Of a DNA stretch of 35,586 bases, positions 22,994 to 30,798 are shown piece by piece; positions within the stretch are counted from its first letter, which is position 1; every line of letters begins with the position of its first letter. The notes below the pieces were generated by a model. It was not told the DNA's origin and ran no database searches. It saw only the letters and a program-made list of their open reading frames with translations. Made by a program: the position numbers and the translations under genes. Source of the DNA: an uncultured Clostridia bacterium (GTDB lineage Bacteria > Bacillota > Clostridia > Oscillospirales > Ruminococcaceae); NCBI GenBank assembly GCA_947632025.1, contig CANRNN010000017.1, positions 1-35,586 of the forward strand, written 5' to 3'.

Positions 22994-23311
22994 ATGCTTT
23001 AAAAATTTACATTTAATTATGCAACTGATTTTAGCTGCATATGGAGTTGGGACCCTGAAGCGTTTGACAAATATGGCAGCATCGTTGAACATGAGGAGAT
23101 TGGAATTTCAAAAGAACTGGACTTAGAAATGCAAGAACTATGTAAGTAATATCAGTCTTCATTAAATTGGGACTGCCCATCGGCTCCATCTCCATGGACA
23201 GATGAACAAAAGCAAATTTTCGTGCAAAAAGCAAAGTGTGTTTACAACAAGCTTATGTCAGAGCTTGGCGAAAAGTATCAAATTCAATACGATGTTGTTT
23301 TGCCGAAATAG
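22994..23311 (+). pseudogene. Dead paralog of the small protein at 23367
   Basis: A 106-codon frame with GGAGG upstream of the ATG has TAA stops at codon 3 (23000-23002) and codon 52 (23147-23149). Between and after them the frame is clearly coding: KFTFNYATDFSCIWSWDPEA, then LNWDCPSAPSPWTDEQKQIF and AKCVYNKLMSELGEKYQIQY. The N-terminus and the VYNKL..LG..Y segment match the intact neighbour. Family unknown. The gene is decaying by point mutations rather than deletion. Confidence 0.65.
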
Positions 23312-23366
23312 CTCTCTTTTTATCCATCGTTGGAGCTAATCCGAAGCATTTGGAGGATTTTATAAA

Positions 23367-23789
23367 ATGAGAACGTTAAGGCTTTTCTTTGATTATTGCG
23401 CGTATTTTGTGTGGATATGTGAAGAAGGACAGATTTCCGCACCCGTAAGAATAAGTAGCGATGGGCATTTTGCAGATGATATCTATTTGCTTGATGGCAC
23501 TCATAAAGCAATTAAATATTATGAGGATAGATTAATAGGTCAATCCGAATTAGAAAGCATGACCAATTATATTAACGAGGCATATCCCAAATTGTTTATC
23601 AACAATGAGTATGAATTCTCCTACAAAGGCTTTGACAGCAAAGAGGACGAACAGAGATTTGATGATGCGGTCAGGTTTGTGTATAATAAGCTCTGCGAAT
23701 TGTTGGGAGACGACTATGAAATCATTAATGATACCGGGTATGATATGTCTGAACAAGACAATGAGCAAGATTTGAATCAATCCCTCTAA
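23367..23789 (+). CDS. Small acidic protein of unknown function
   Basis: 140 residues, ATG after GGAGG. It begins with LRLFFDYCAYFVWI, has a middle part around YEDRLIGQSELESM and ends with VRFVYNKLCELLGDDYEI and an acidic tail. No signal peptide or named domain recognised. Its beginning and its VYNKL segment resemble the broken gene 56 bases upstream, so the two arose by duplication. Small tandem paralogs like this are often immunity proteins of polymorphic toxins, but no toxin is nearby. A terminator follows. Confidence 0.65.
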   Translation: MRTLRLFFDYCAYFVWICEEGQISAPVRISSDGHFADDIYLLDGTHKAIKYYEDRLIGQSELESMTNYINEAYPKLFINNEYEFSYKGFDSKEDEQRFDDAVRFVYNKLCELLGDDYEIINDTGYDMSEQDNEQDLNQSL

Positions 23790-23877
23790 TCGGTGTACAG
23801 TGATAATTGCAAATATCAAAAGGCTGTTTGGCAACGATGATAATTTACTGATAAGAACGGCACATTTTGATGATTTA

Positions 23878-23907
23878 TCCGAGGCGGAAAACCGCCTCGG
23901 ATTTTTT
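23878..23907 (+). terminator. Strong intrinsic terminator
   Basis: TCCGAGGCGG and CCGCCTCGGA form a perfect 10-bp stem with an AAAA loop (23878-23901), followed by TTTTTT. It ends transcription of the gene at 23367. Confidence 0.92.
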
Positions 23908-23952
23908 GCCGGACAACGACCATGTTTTTCATTTTCGGGCTTATCCCGTATT

Positions 23953-23988
23953 CGGCATAGAATAAATACACTTCCTCCGGCATAGAAT
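23953..23988 (+). promoter_or_regulatory. Tandem CGGCATAGAAT repeats, candidate sporulation-type -10 elements
   Basis: CGGCATAGAAT occurs exactly twice (23953-23963 and 23978-23988), 25 bases apart, 30 bases before the next start codon. CATAGAAT is close to the CATANAAT-type -10 of mother-cell sporulation sigma factors. No sigma-A promoter is seen here. The link to sporulation is inferred from this and from the downstream gene content. Confidence 0.4.
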
Positions 23989-24017
23989 TTTACAAAAACT
24001 ATTTCGGAGGTATATTT

Positions 24018-24992
24018 ATGGACGACACCAAAAAGCTTATAGAAAAATACAAGCGCGAACTTATGGAGCTTTCGCGCTCAAATCCATCTTCCGCAAATAT
24101 GCAGAAAACGGATAACCCGCCACAGATAATCGGTTACGCGGATTCTCCCGAAGCAGAAGAAAAACTCGACAGGGTCCTTAAGGAAATGGTCGTGGTTCCG
24201 CGTGAGGAAAGCGATACAGACAGCTCCGCGGACGATACTCCCGTAAAAAACTCCGACGATTTTACGGGAAAGGACGAGATAACAAATATGGACGATTCGG
24301 TCTTTTCCGGACCATTTCCGGAATCCGACGCTCCAGAGGAGATGATACCCGATACGGATAATTCCGAGGAGATCCGACCGGAAATCCCGATTCCCCAAAC
24401 AACTCCGCAGGCACGACCCGAAACGCTCCCGCAGGTACTGCCCGATGTCCGTCAGGAAGCCGAGCCCGACTCTGAAATGCTTCAGCTGAACGAAACCGAC
24501 GAGAGAAACGGCTCCAAAACCGAACCCGTTGAATATCCCGAAACGGTCTACACGGGTATAGGCGATTTTGAAGAAAAAAATATCGGCAGAGGAACTATCG
24601 TTTTCAGGACGTTTGCGGCGCGGCAGGCTTTTCCCGTAAGCGGCGTGAAAATAGTACTATCAAAGAATTTCGGAAACGAGCGTTATGAAATAGCTACCCT
24701 TATCACCGATCCCGACGGCGCTACCCGTCCTATCACTCTGCCTGCTCCATCTAAAGAACTTTCCCAGATCGCGGAAAACGAGGTGCGTCCGTTTGCACTA
24801 TACGACGCGACTGTCACAAAAGAGGGATTTGCAAAGGTCAGCCTTTATGACATTCCCGTTTTTGACGGTGTGGAGTCGGTACAAAAGGTTTCAATGATCC
24901 CCATAGCCGTTCAGAACAACGGTGAAAATAACGCTTCCGCCACTGAAAATATAACAGAGGAGATAACGGAGGTGCCGAATGCCGACAACTAA
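24018..24992 (+). CDS. Acidic, proline-rich protein co-transcribed with the SpoIID-like gene
   Basis: 324 residues; GGAGG precedes the ATG. Residues 1-185 are low-complexity, acidic and Pro-rich and probably disordered. Residues 190-300 form a beta-rich domain (GRGTIVFRTFAARQAFPVSG, then ITDPDGATRPITLPAPSKEL, then YDATVTKEGFAKV) that resembles a carboxypeptidase-regulatory-like beta sandwich. No signal peptide or lipobox. It overlaps the next gene by 14 bases, which implies coupled translation and a joint task, probably in spore or cell-wall structure. Confidence 0.75.
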   Translation: MDDTKKLIEKYKRELMELSRSNPSSANMQKTDNPPQIIGYADSPEAEEKLDRVLKEMVVVPREESDTDSSADDTPVKNSDDFTGKDEITNMDDSVFSGPFPESDAPEEMIPDTDNSEEIRPEIPIPQTTPQARPETLPQVLPDVRQEAEPDSEMLQLNETDERNGSKTEPVEYPETVYTGIGDFEEKNIGRGTIVFRTFAARQAFPVSGVKIVLSKNFGNERYEIATLITDPDGATRPITLPAPSKELSQIAENEVRPFALYDATVTKEGFAKVSLYDIPVFDGVESVQKVSMIPIAVQNNGENNASATENITEEITEVPNADN

Positions 24993-26355
24993 CCGTCCTT
25001 TCGTTCCCGAACGGATCATTGTCCACTTGGGCGCGCCGCGTGAATATGCCGCAAATATTTCCGTAACATTTCCCGATTACATAAAGAACGTCGCGTCAAG
25101 CGAAATCTTTCCGACATGGCCCGAAGCCGCTCTTCGTGCGAATATTTACGCGCAGATATCGTTCGCCATGAATCGGGTGTACACGGAATGGTACCGCTCC
25201 CGCGGATACGATTTTGACATCACCAATTCCACCCAGTATGATCAGGCTTTTGTTTACGGACGTGAGATCTTCTCGAATATTTCGGATATTGTAGATGAGA
25301 TTTTCAATAACTACATTGTCCGCAGCGGAAATGTCGAGCCGCTTTTAGCGGAATTCTGCAGCGGCACTACCGTCACCTGCCGAGGGCTTTCTCAATGGGG
25401 AACTGTCGACCTTGCGCGCCGCGGATTTACGCCGTATCAGATACTTCAATATTATTACGGCAACGATATTGAAATAGTATACAACGCGCCCGTGTCACAG
25501 AATATTCCGAGCTATGTTGGAACACCTTTCGGCTTTGGCACTTCCGGAAACGAAGTGCGTACTCTCCAGATAGAACTCAACAGAATTTCGGACAATTATC
25601 CCGCCATACCGAAAATCTATCCCGCAAACGGTCTTTACGGCGAATCAACCGTCGAAGCAGTACGGGCGTTCCAGAGGGCGTTCGGACTTCCTGTCACGGG
25701 GATCATAAACAAGGCGACATGGTATCAGATAAAGTACATTTTCACGGCGGTAAAGAGACTTGCGGAAATAACGAGCGAAGGACTTACTGTTGATGAAATA
25801 AGCAACCTTTTCGGTGAAAATTTAAGGCTTGGCGATTATGGACAGCGTGTGCGGTCGCTGCAGTATTATTTGAATGTTATTTCGTACTTCAACCCCGAAA
25901 TTCCGTTCGTGCAGCCAAACGGAGTATTCAATCAGGCTGTTGAGGATCAGCTGAGAGCCGTTGAAAGATTTTACGGGCTGAACGACGACGGAGTAGTCGA
26001 TTTCAGAACGTGGCTGCTGCTCAGTCAGGTCTACAATGATATACGCAACAATCTCCCTGAGGGATACGCCGGACAGACAGCGGCGCTGTATCCGGGATAT
26101 AATCTTACTCCCGGAATGCGGAACGAGGACGTTCGGCAGTTTCAGACTTATCTGCGCGTGATAGGTCAGAATATAGCAGCGATCCCCGTAATTGACGAAG
26201 CGACGGGATATTTCGGCGCTCAGACCGAGAATGCCGTCCGTGTTTTCCAAAGGCTTTACGGAATTGCGGAAACGGGTGTTGTCGGTGCTCCGACGTGGGA
26301 CGCGGTCGCGAGAGAGTATAATTTTATCCGATTTGGGACTCCCGTTACGGGATAA
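24979..26355 (+). CDS. SpoIID-like protein with three peptidoglycan-binding repeats
   Basis: 458 residues, ATG after GGAGG inside the end of the previous gene. The N-terminal half (about 10-165) resembles the SpoIID/LytB-type domain of Clostridia, with EAALRANIYAQISFAMNRVY, RSRGYDFDITNSTQYDQAF and TCRGLSQWGTVDLA. Three PG_binding_1 modules follow, at about 190-250, 280-350 and 370-450; each shows a G..G..V..lQ start and a V..FQ/vE core (VRAFQRAFGLPVTGIIN; VRVFQRLYGIAETGVVG). SpoIID-like domains act on peptidoglycan glycan strands during engulfment. No signal peptide, so it may act in the mother cell or spore, or be exported in a non-classical way. Confidence 0.85.
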   Translation: MPTTNRPFVPERIIVHLGAPREYAANISVTFPDYIKNVASSEIFPTWPEAALRANIYAQISFAMNRVYTEWYRSRGYDFDITNSTQYDQAFVYGREIFSNISDIVDEIFNNYIVRSGNVEPLLAEFCSGTTVTCRGLSQWGTVDLARRGFTPYQILQYYYGNDIEIVYNAPVSQNIPSYVGTPFGFGTSGNEVRTLQIELNRISDNYPAIPKIYPANGLYGESTVEAVRAFQRAFGLPVTGIINKATWYQIKYIFTAVKRLAEITSEGLTVDEISNLFGENLRLGDYGQRVRSLQYYLNVISYFNPEIPFVQPNGVFNQAVEDQLRAVERFYGLNDDGVVDFRTWLLLSQVYNDIRNNLPEGYAGQTAALYPGYNLTPGMRNEDVRQFQTYLRVIGQNIAAIPVIDEATGYFGAQTENAVRVFQRLYGIAETGVVGAPTWDAVAREYNFIRFGTPVTG

Positions 26356-26363
26356 AGAATATG

Positions 26364-26410
26364 ATATCCCGAAATTGCCGTTCTATCGGTCGTTTCGGGA
26401 TATTTATTTG
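26364..26410 (+). terminator. Terminator of the SpoIID-like operon
   Basis: ATATCCCGAAA (26364-26374) pairs perfectly with TTTCGGGATAT (26393-26403), followed by TTATTTG. It lies 8 bases after the stop codon. Confidence 0.8.
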
Positions 26411-26509
26411 ACAAGACACAAGTAATGTGAAACAATAACACCGTAAAAAAAGAATGTCCTATGTACTGCAATAAAGATATACAAAAATAAAGCTCCTAAA
26501 TTTTTCCCC

Positions 26510-26538
26510 TTGACAAATCGAAAAAAATTATGTATAAT
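26510..26538 (+). promoter_or_regulatory. Promoter of the HMA-domain gene
   Basis: Perfect TTGACA (26510-26515), 17-base spacer and TATAAT (26533-26538). The transcript would have a leader of about 90 bases with two hairpins (next entry). Confidence 0.88.
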
Positions 26539-26557
26539 TTAATTGTAATTGGGCTTG

Positions 26558-26608
26558 CCGCTTTTCGGAGCGGTTTTGCTTGAGAACGGAGTTAGCCTGA
26601 GCTAACTC
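26558..26608 (+). promoter_or_regulatory. Two hairpins in the HMA gene leader
   Basis: CCGCT/AGCGG (26558-26562/26569-26573) is followed by TTTT and looks like a weak terminator. GAGTTAGC/GCTAACTC (26589-26608) is a perfect 8-bp stem with a 4-base loop and could be an RNA hairpin or, as DNA, a 20-bp palindromic operator. Both lie between promoter and ribosome site, so they could set expression of a metal-related gene. The mechanism is not determinable here. Confidence 0.5.
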
Positions 26609-26635
26609 AATTAAAATATTCGGGAGGCAAAACAC

Positions 26636-26881
26636 ATGAAAAAAATAACTCTTAAGATCGACGGTATGATGTGCGGAATGTGCGAAAGCCATATAAACGA
26701 CGCGATACGCCGGAGCTTTCATGTAAAAAAAGTCAAGTCGTCGCATACTAAAGGAGAAACCGTGATAATATCTGAAACCGATATCAGCGAAGAGGATCTA
26801 CGCGACGCAGTCGAAAGTACAGGCTACAAGGTCATTTCAGCTTCGAGCGAGCCATATGAGAAAAAAGGACTTTTCGGGTGA
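26636..26881 (+). CDS. Heavy-metal-associated (HMA/CopZ-like) protein
   Basis: 81 residues, ATG after GGGAGG. A single HMA domain with the metal-binding loop GMMCGMCESH (Cys at about 13 and 16), followed by the expected beta-alpha-beta elements (TVIISETDISEEDLRDAVES, GYKVISASS). Proteins of this kind carry Cu(I) or other soft metals in the cytosol, commonly to a P-type ATPase; no ATPase gene is visible here. It is single-gene and convergent with the cysteine-rich ABC operon. Confidence 0.9.
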   Translation: MKKITLKIDGMMCGMCESHINDAIRRSFHVKKVKSSHTKGETVIISETDISEEDLRDAVESTGYKVISASSEPYEKKGLFG

Positions 26882-26888
26882 GCGGCAC

Positions 26889-26921
26889 AAAAAAGCGCCG
26901 CGTACTGAAAAGCACCGCGGC
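26889..26921 (-). terminator. Terminator of the ABC transporter operon
   Basis: GCCGCG (26897-26902) and CGCGGC (26916-26921) with a 13-base loop. Read on the minus strand it is followed by GCTTTTTTG. It separates the convergent HMA gene and the ABC operon and ends the minus-strand transcript 30 bases after the binding-protein stop codon. Confidence 0.8.
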
Positions 26922-26949
26922 ACGTAAAGATGATGTTGAAATTTAATTT

Positions 26950-28032
26950 TTAATTTACCTCGACGAACTTATCACCGTCAATGGTGTAGCCGTCGGGTAC
27001 TCCATCAAAATATTTGAAAGAACGTCCGACAAGTGCGTCGACGTCGGTAGTTTCCTTTAATACGCCGATCGCCTTAAGGTCGGTGCAGACGTTCGTAAGT
27101 GCGTCATAGCCGCCCTTGACGCTCGGCACAAAGTTGTAAGTACCAAGGATCTTCGCGTTTTCGGCGGGATCTCCGCTGACGTATTCACCGTCGACCTGCA
27201 TCTTTGCCGCTTCGTCAATATTAGCGGCTACCCACGCCGAGCCTTTAAGTACCGCTCGTGTAAACGCTGCGGCAATATCGGGGTGGTTTTCCGCAAGCTC
27301 GGAGGATACAAAGCTTACGCAGCAGTACTCGCTTGCGTAAGGCTCTGTGGCAGCGGTATCGAGCAGCACCTTAAGTCCGTATTCGTTCTGAGCGTTGGTT
27401 CCTACGGGATCAGGAGTGGCAATAGCGTCAACAGCGCCGTTCATGAGTGCTATAGGCTGGTCGGTAGTGTTGTAGACCGCAAATGTCACATCGCTCGACG
27501 CAGCCGATATATCCACTCCCGCTGCGTAAAGCGCACGCTTTGCGGTAACGGCTTCCGACCCCGCAAGAGAGCTTACTCCTATAGTCTTTCCTTTCAGGTC
27601 TTCAATGGAATTTATCCCCGAATCCGCTTTAACAAGTATCTTCGTGCAGCCCGTGTGCATTCCGGAAGTTATGACCATATTCAGACCGTTCTCTATAGGC
27701 TGCACGAATTTGCCCACAAGACCGAATCCGCAGTCGATAGTCCCCGCTCCGAGAGCCGCCTGAATATCGCCGCCCCCGAAATCGACACGTTCCCAGTTTA
27801 TACCCTCGTCATCAAGGAAACCGAGTTCCATCGCTGCCTGAAGCGGAGCATGGCACAAAGCTCCCTGAGTTTCTCCTACCTTCAGAACATAGGTATCGCC
27901 GTTGACGCCGCCGTTATTTGTGCTGCCGCCGCTTGCGCCATTGGAATTGCCCGAATTCACTTCAGAGCAAGCCGATGCGGAAAGCGCGGCTCCCGCCGCA
28001 AGTATAGCAGCTATAAATTTGTTGATCTTCAT
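26950..28032 (-). CDS. ABC transporter substrate-binding lipoprotein (SsuA/NMT1-like)
   Basis: 360 residues with a signal peptide and lipobox SASAC (Cys near 22), a Gly/Ser/Asn linker, then a two-lobe periplasmic-binding fold like SsuA/TauA/THI5 proteins (VGETQGALCHAPLQAAMELG, later INSIEDLKGKTIGVSSLAGS). AGGAA precedes the ATG. The mature part has seven cysteines (GALCHAP, TIDCGFG, HTGCTK, SEYCCVSF, TNVCTDL), which is unusual for this class and points to a metal, thiol or sulfur ligand. Last gene of the operon, with permease and ATPase upstream. Confidence 0.9.
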   Translation of the reverse strand: MKINKFIAAILAAGAALSASACSEVNSGNSNGASGGSTNNGGVNGDTYVLKVGETQGALCHAPLQAAMELGFLDDEGINWERVDFGGGDIQAALGAGTIDCGFGLVGKFVQPIENGLNMVITSGMHTGCTKILVKADSGINSIEDLKGKTIGVSSLAGSEAVTAKRALYAAGVDISAASSDVTFAVYNTTDQPIALMNGAVDAIATPDPVGTNAQNEYGLKVLLDTAATEPYASEYCCVSFVSSELAENHPDIAAAFTRAVLKGSAWVAANIDEAAKMQVDGEYVSGDPAENAKILGTYNFVPSVKGGYDALTNVCTDLKAIGVLKETTDVDALVGRSFKYFDGVPDGYTIDGDKFVEVN

Positions 28033-28085
28033 AAAATTCTTCCTTTCTTTCGCTGAAAAGTTTATGTAATATTATCTTTCGGAAA

Positions 28086-28265
28086 TCAGCAGCATCTGCC
28101 GAGATCCGCGGCAGTACCGACCGTATCCGTCAATTCGGCAGCGTGACCCGTATGATCGTTTTGTGAGTTTTCCGAAATATTCGAGGAATTTTCATCGCAC
28201 GCAGAAAGCAAAACCGCAATTGCGAACACCGCGACCCCCACGGTCAATTTCTTCGGTAATTTCAA
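28086..28265 (-). CDS. Tiny lipoprotein with a C-terminal Cys-Cys
   Basis: 59 residues. I choose the TTG at 28265 because GGGG lies 6 to 7 bases upstream and it gives a normal basic signal start (MKLPKKLTVGV); a GTG three codons earlier is too near the site. The lipobox LLSAC gives a mature peptide of about 35 residues with DHTGH and ending GRCC. It starts 12 bases after the ATPase gene and precedes the binding-protein gene. Not recognised. The paired His and terminal Cys-Cys suggest ligand or metal handling next to the binding protein. It might instead be the relic of a duplicated binding-protein gene. Confidence 0.65.
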   Translation of the reverse strand: MKLPKKLTVGVAVFAIAVLLSACDENSSNISENSQNDHTGHAAELTDTVGTAADLGRCC

Positions 28266-28277
28266 ATCTGTCACCCC

Positions 28278-29057
28278 TTAAATATTGTATTCTATCTCGT
28301 GCTCCTTGCCCGCAAAGTCGAGTATTTTCAGTATTTCGCTTCTAAGGCGTATGAATTCGGGATTGTTTCTGTCGCGCGGCTGCGAAAGCGTCACGGTAAG
28401 CACCTTTTCTATTTTCGCAGGACGCGGCGACATCACAACTATTTTGTCCGAGAGATACACCGCCTCGTCAACATCGTGAGTCACCATTACCATGGTCATA
28501 TTTTTCTCGTGCTTTATGCGGAGCAGTTCGTCCTGCATATTCATTCTCGTGAACGCGTCAAGCGCTCCGAGAGGTTCGTCAAGCAGCAGCGCCTTGGGGT
28601 GTCCTATCAATGCCCTAGCAAGTGAAGCACGCTGGCACATTCCTCCCGAAAGCTGATGAGGAAACGATTTTTCAAATCCCTTAAGTCCCACCAGTTCTAT
28701 ATATTCATCAACAGTTTCCTTTTTCTCTTTGAATATGTGACGTGTTTTCAGCCCGAACGCAACGTTCTCGTAGATATTCAGCCACGGGAAAAGATTATGC
28801 TCCTGAAAGACAAGCCCGCGGTCATAGTTGGGCTTTGTGATTTTTTCGCCGTCAATATAGACTGTTCCCTCAGTCGGTTTGTCAAGCCCCGCAAGCAGTC
28901 GCAGCATGGTCGATTTTCCGCAGCCCGACGGACCGATAAGGCACACCATATCCCCCTGTTCTATCGTGAGATCCACTCCGTTCAGAGCATCCACTCTTTC
29001 GCCGTCCACACGGATAAAGCTCTTTTTTACATTCTCGAAAACAATTTCGCCTACCAT
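28278..29057 (-). CDS. ABC transporter ATPase (SsuB/TauB-like)
   Basis: 259 residues from ATG 29057, 6 bases after GGGAG and overlapping the permease end by 7 bases. Walker A is GPSGCGKST, the Q-loop lies in FQEHNLFPW, the signature is LSGGMCQRASLARAL (Met-Cys in place of the common Met-Arg/Gln-Gln), Walker B is LLLDEPLGALD and the switch His is in THDVDEAVYLSD. It hydrolyses ATP to drive the permease. It belongs to the nitrate/sulfonate/taurine importer family. Confidence 0.95.
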   Translation of the reverse strand: MVGEIVFENVKKSFIRVDGERVDALNGVDLTIEQGDMVCLIGPSGCGKSTMLRLLAGLDKPTEGTVYIDGEKITKPNYDRGLVFQEHNLFPWLNIYENVAFGLKTRHIFKEKKETVDEYIELVGLKGFEKSFPHQLSGGMCQRASLARALIGHPKALLLDEPLGALDAFTRMNMQDELLRIKHEKNMTMVMVTHDVDEAVYLSDKIVVMSPRPAKIEKVLTVTLSQPRDRNNPEFIRLRSEILKILDFAGKEHEIEYNI

Positions 29058-30016
29058 TTGATAACTCCCTTCTGCCATGCGAGAACACGGTCGCGTATCT
29101 TGAAAAGTATCGTTATTACGAGGAAGAACAAAACAGCGATAACGATAAGTCCCGCGTAGACATTCGCGTATGCCATCATTTCCTTTTGCCAGTTTACATA
29201 CCAGCCCATACCGTACTTTGCGCCGATCATTTCGGCGGTCATTAACGCTACGAACGATGAGCAGATACCGTTGAAAAGTCCTAGGAAAATACTGGGCATC
29301 GCGGCGGGGATACCTACTTTTACAATTCGCTGAAAAGTGTTTGAGCCGAGCGTTGAAGCCACTTCAAAGTAAGAATTCTTTACGTTGGAAATACCGCTTG
29401 ACGTAAGCACGACAGTCGGAAACCACACCGAAAGTCCGATAATGAACGCGCTTGCCGAACGCGCCGTAGGAAACGCGATAAGCACTATCGGTATCCATGC
29501 TGTCGAGGGTATCGGTCCGAGGATACGCACCAGAGGATTTATCCAGTAGCTTATATGCTTTGAAAATCCGACTCCCACGCCCATAAGGAAACCGATCACA
29601 AGACCTCCCACAACACCTGCAAGAAGTATTCCTGAGGAATAGCCCACACATTTAAGTATCAGCTGATGATCCTCGAAAAGAGTTCCGAAAACGCGGTCAA
29701 GCGTCGGAAAATAAAGCGTCGGCAGCACGGCTGTTTTCGCCGTGAGAATATTCAGCACGTTCAGAAACAGTATCACTCCTGCCACGAACGGCGCACGGTA
29801 AAACGTGCCTTCGCGGGGCGCAGCGGAATTTCTGTGCCTGAAATAACCGATTATCGCCACTGCAAAATAGACTATTACGATCGCGGGCAAAAGCCACGCA
29901 AAGTAAGGGTGAGCCGCCGCCTGGTGCTTCGGCGAATCCGGCACAGCGAGAGCGATCACCTCGGCAGCCGCCGCCGACAAAATCAACAGCAGCGGATATA
30001 TTATTGTTTTCTTCAT
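29051..30016 (-). CDS. ABC transporter permease (SsuC/TauC-like)
   Basis: 321 residues, longer at the N-terminus than usual SsuC, with two extra membrane segments (about 5-25 and 40-60) before the six-helix BPD_transp_1 core. The EAA loop is VKVGIPAAMPSIFLGL, which docks to the ATPase. GGAG precedes the ATG. It starts 15 bases after the DUF1847 gene. Integral membrane protein forming the channel of the importer. The two added helices may be a family trait of the DUF1847-linked transporters. Confidence 0.93.
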   Translation of the reverse strand: MKKTIIYPLLLILSAAAAEVIALAVPDSPKHQAAAHPYFAWLLPAIVIVYFAVAIIGYFRHRNSAAPREGTFYRAPFVAGVILFLNVLNILTAKTAVLPTLYFPTLDRVFGTLFEDHQLILKCVGYSSGILLAGVVGGLVIGFLMGVGVGFSKHISYWINPLVRILGPIPSTAWIPIVLIAFPTARSASAFIIGLSVWFPTVVLTSSGISNVKNSYFEVASTLGSNTFQRIVKVGIPAAMPSIFLGLFNGICSSFVALMTAEMIGAKYGMGWYVNWQKEMMAYANVYAGLIVIAVLFFLVITILFKIRDRVLAWQKGVIKW

Positions 30017-30031
30017 ATGCGTTGTTCTCCG

Positions 30032-30751
30032 TTATTTTATATTTCCCACGGGGATCTTGGAGTAGTCGATCTCCTCACCGACAGGTGCGAGAAGCAACTT
30101 TTTGTAATAAGCTCTCGACTGATAAAGCGCCCCGACGGGATTGTGCGCGAGAACTCTGTCCTTTGTCACGAGCGTTGTCGTAAGTCCGTTCGCATACTTG
30201 TAGAACAGGCTGTCGTGACCGACACAAAGTCCTACGACGACATTAAGGTCTACTTTTTCGCGGTTAAGTATTTTAGCCTGCAGAATGGGGTTGCACATCA
30301 CCTTGCCGGTTACGCAGGTGTATTTTTCGTCTATCCCGATATCGACCTTGTCGACCGAGCCGGATTTGCAGCTTATCCCGTATACCTCAAAACCGTTGAG
30401 CTTGAGTATCTTCGCGAAGATCCTGCTCTCCTCGATAAGACCGATACAGGTGGCGATGCCTATCTTTTTTGCGCCGATCCTGCGTGCGAATTCAACTATT
30501 TCCTCGACGCGGGTATATTTCCCGTAGAATCCGCCCTCTACCTCCGCGGCGGCGATGGCAACTTTTTTGTTTATTCTGTTGTTTGTGTAGAGCTTTACGA
30601 CCTCGTTTATTTCCTCTTCTGTAAGAGCGGCAGTCGGGCAGAATTCGGGATAATTTCCGTTTCTTTTCGCGCAGTTCATAACCGAGCAGTCGGTGCAGCT
30701 AAGGCAAGGCGAAGCCGCGGCAGGATTTGTTGTTTTGGTTTTGTCAGACAT
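30032..30751 (-). CDS. DUF1847 cysteine-rich protein
   Basis: 239 residues, ATG after GGAGG. The N-terminus has a cysteine cluster (SPCLSCTDCSVMNCAKR, then EFCP) suitable for binding zinc or an Fe-S cluster. A body with IGIATCIGLIEESRIFAKIL, VVGLCVGHDSLFYKYANG and a GKVMCNPILQA segment follows, the DUF1847 pattern. Its function is not established. It heads the ABC operon directly after the leader terminator, and co-transcription with a Cys-rich binding protein suggests it uses or senses the imported compound in the cytosol. Confidence 0.85.
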   Translation of the reverse strand: MSDKTKTTNPAAASPCLSCTDCSVMNCAKRNGNYPEFCPTAALTEEEINEVVKLYTNNRINKKVAIAAAEVEGGFYGKYTRVEEIVEFARRIGAKKIGIATCIGLIEESRIFAKILKLNGFEVYGISCKSGSVDKVDIGIDEKYTCVTGKVMCNPILQAKILNREKVDLNVVVGLCVGHDSLFYKYANGLTTTLVTKDRVLAHNPVGALYQSRAYYKKLLLAPVGEEIDYSKIPVGNIK

Positions 30752-30770
30752 AATATGACCTCCGATAAAA

Positions 30771-30798
30771 TAAATAAAAAGGACGCACCGACGCGTCC
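30771..30798 (-). terminator. Leader terminator (attenuator candidate) before the DUF1847-ABC operon
   Basis: On the minus strand GGACGC/GCGTCC (30793-30798/30781-30786) with a 6-base loop is followed by TTTTTATTTATTTT. It lies between the leader peptide stop (30817) and the first structural gene (30751), so transcripts would end before the operon unless something prevents it. This is the layout of transcription attenuation. Confidence 0.8.

Noticed and set aside
23000-23149. Stop-codon reassignment explaining the two TAA codons
   Set aside because: TAA is used as a normal stop in many intact genes here, such as hsdR, the relaxase and the DUF1847 gene.
23800-23985. A 61-codon frame starting near 23800
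   Set aside because: It reads straight through the strong terminator at 23878-23907 and has no ribosome site.
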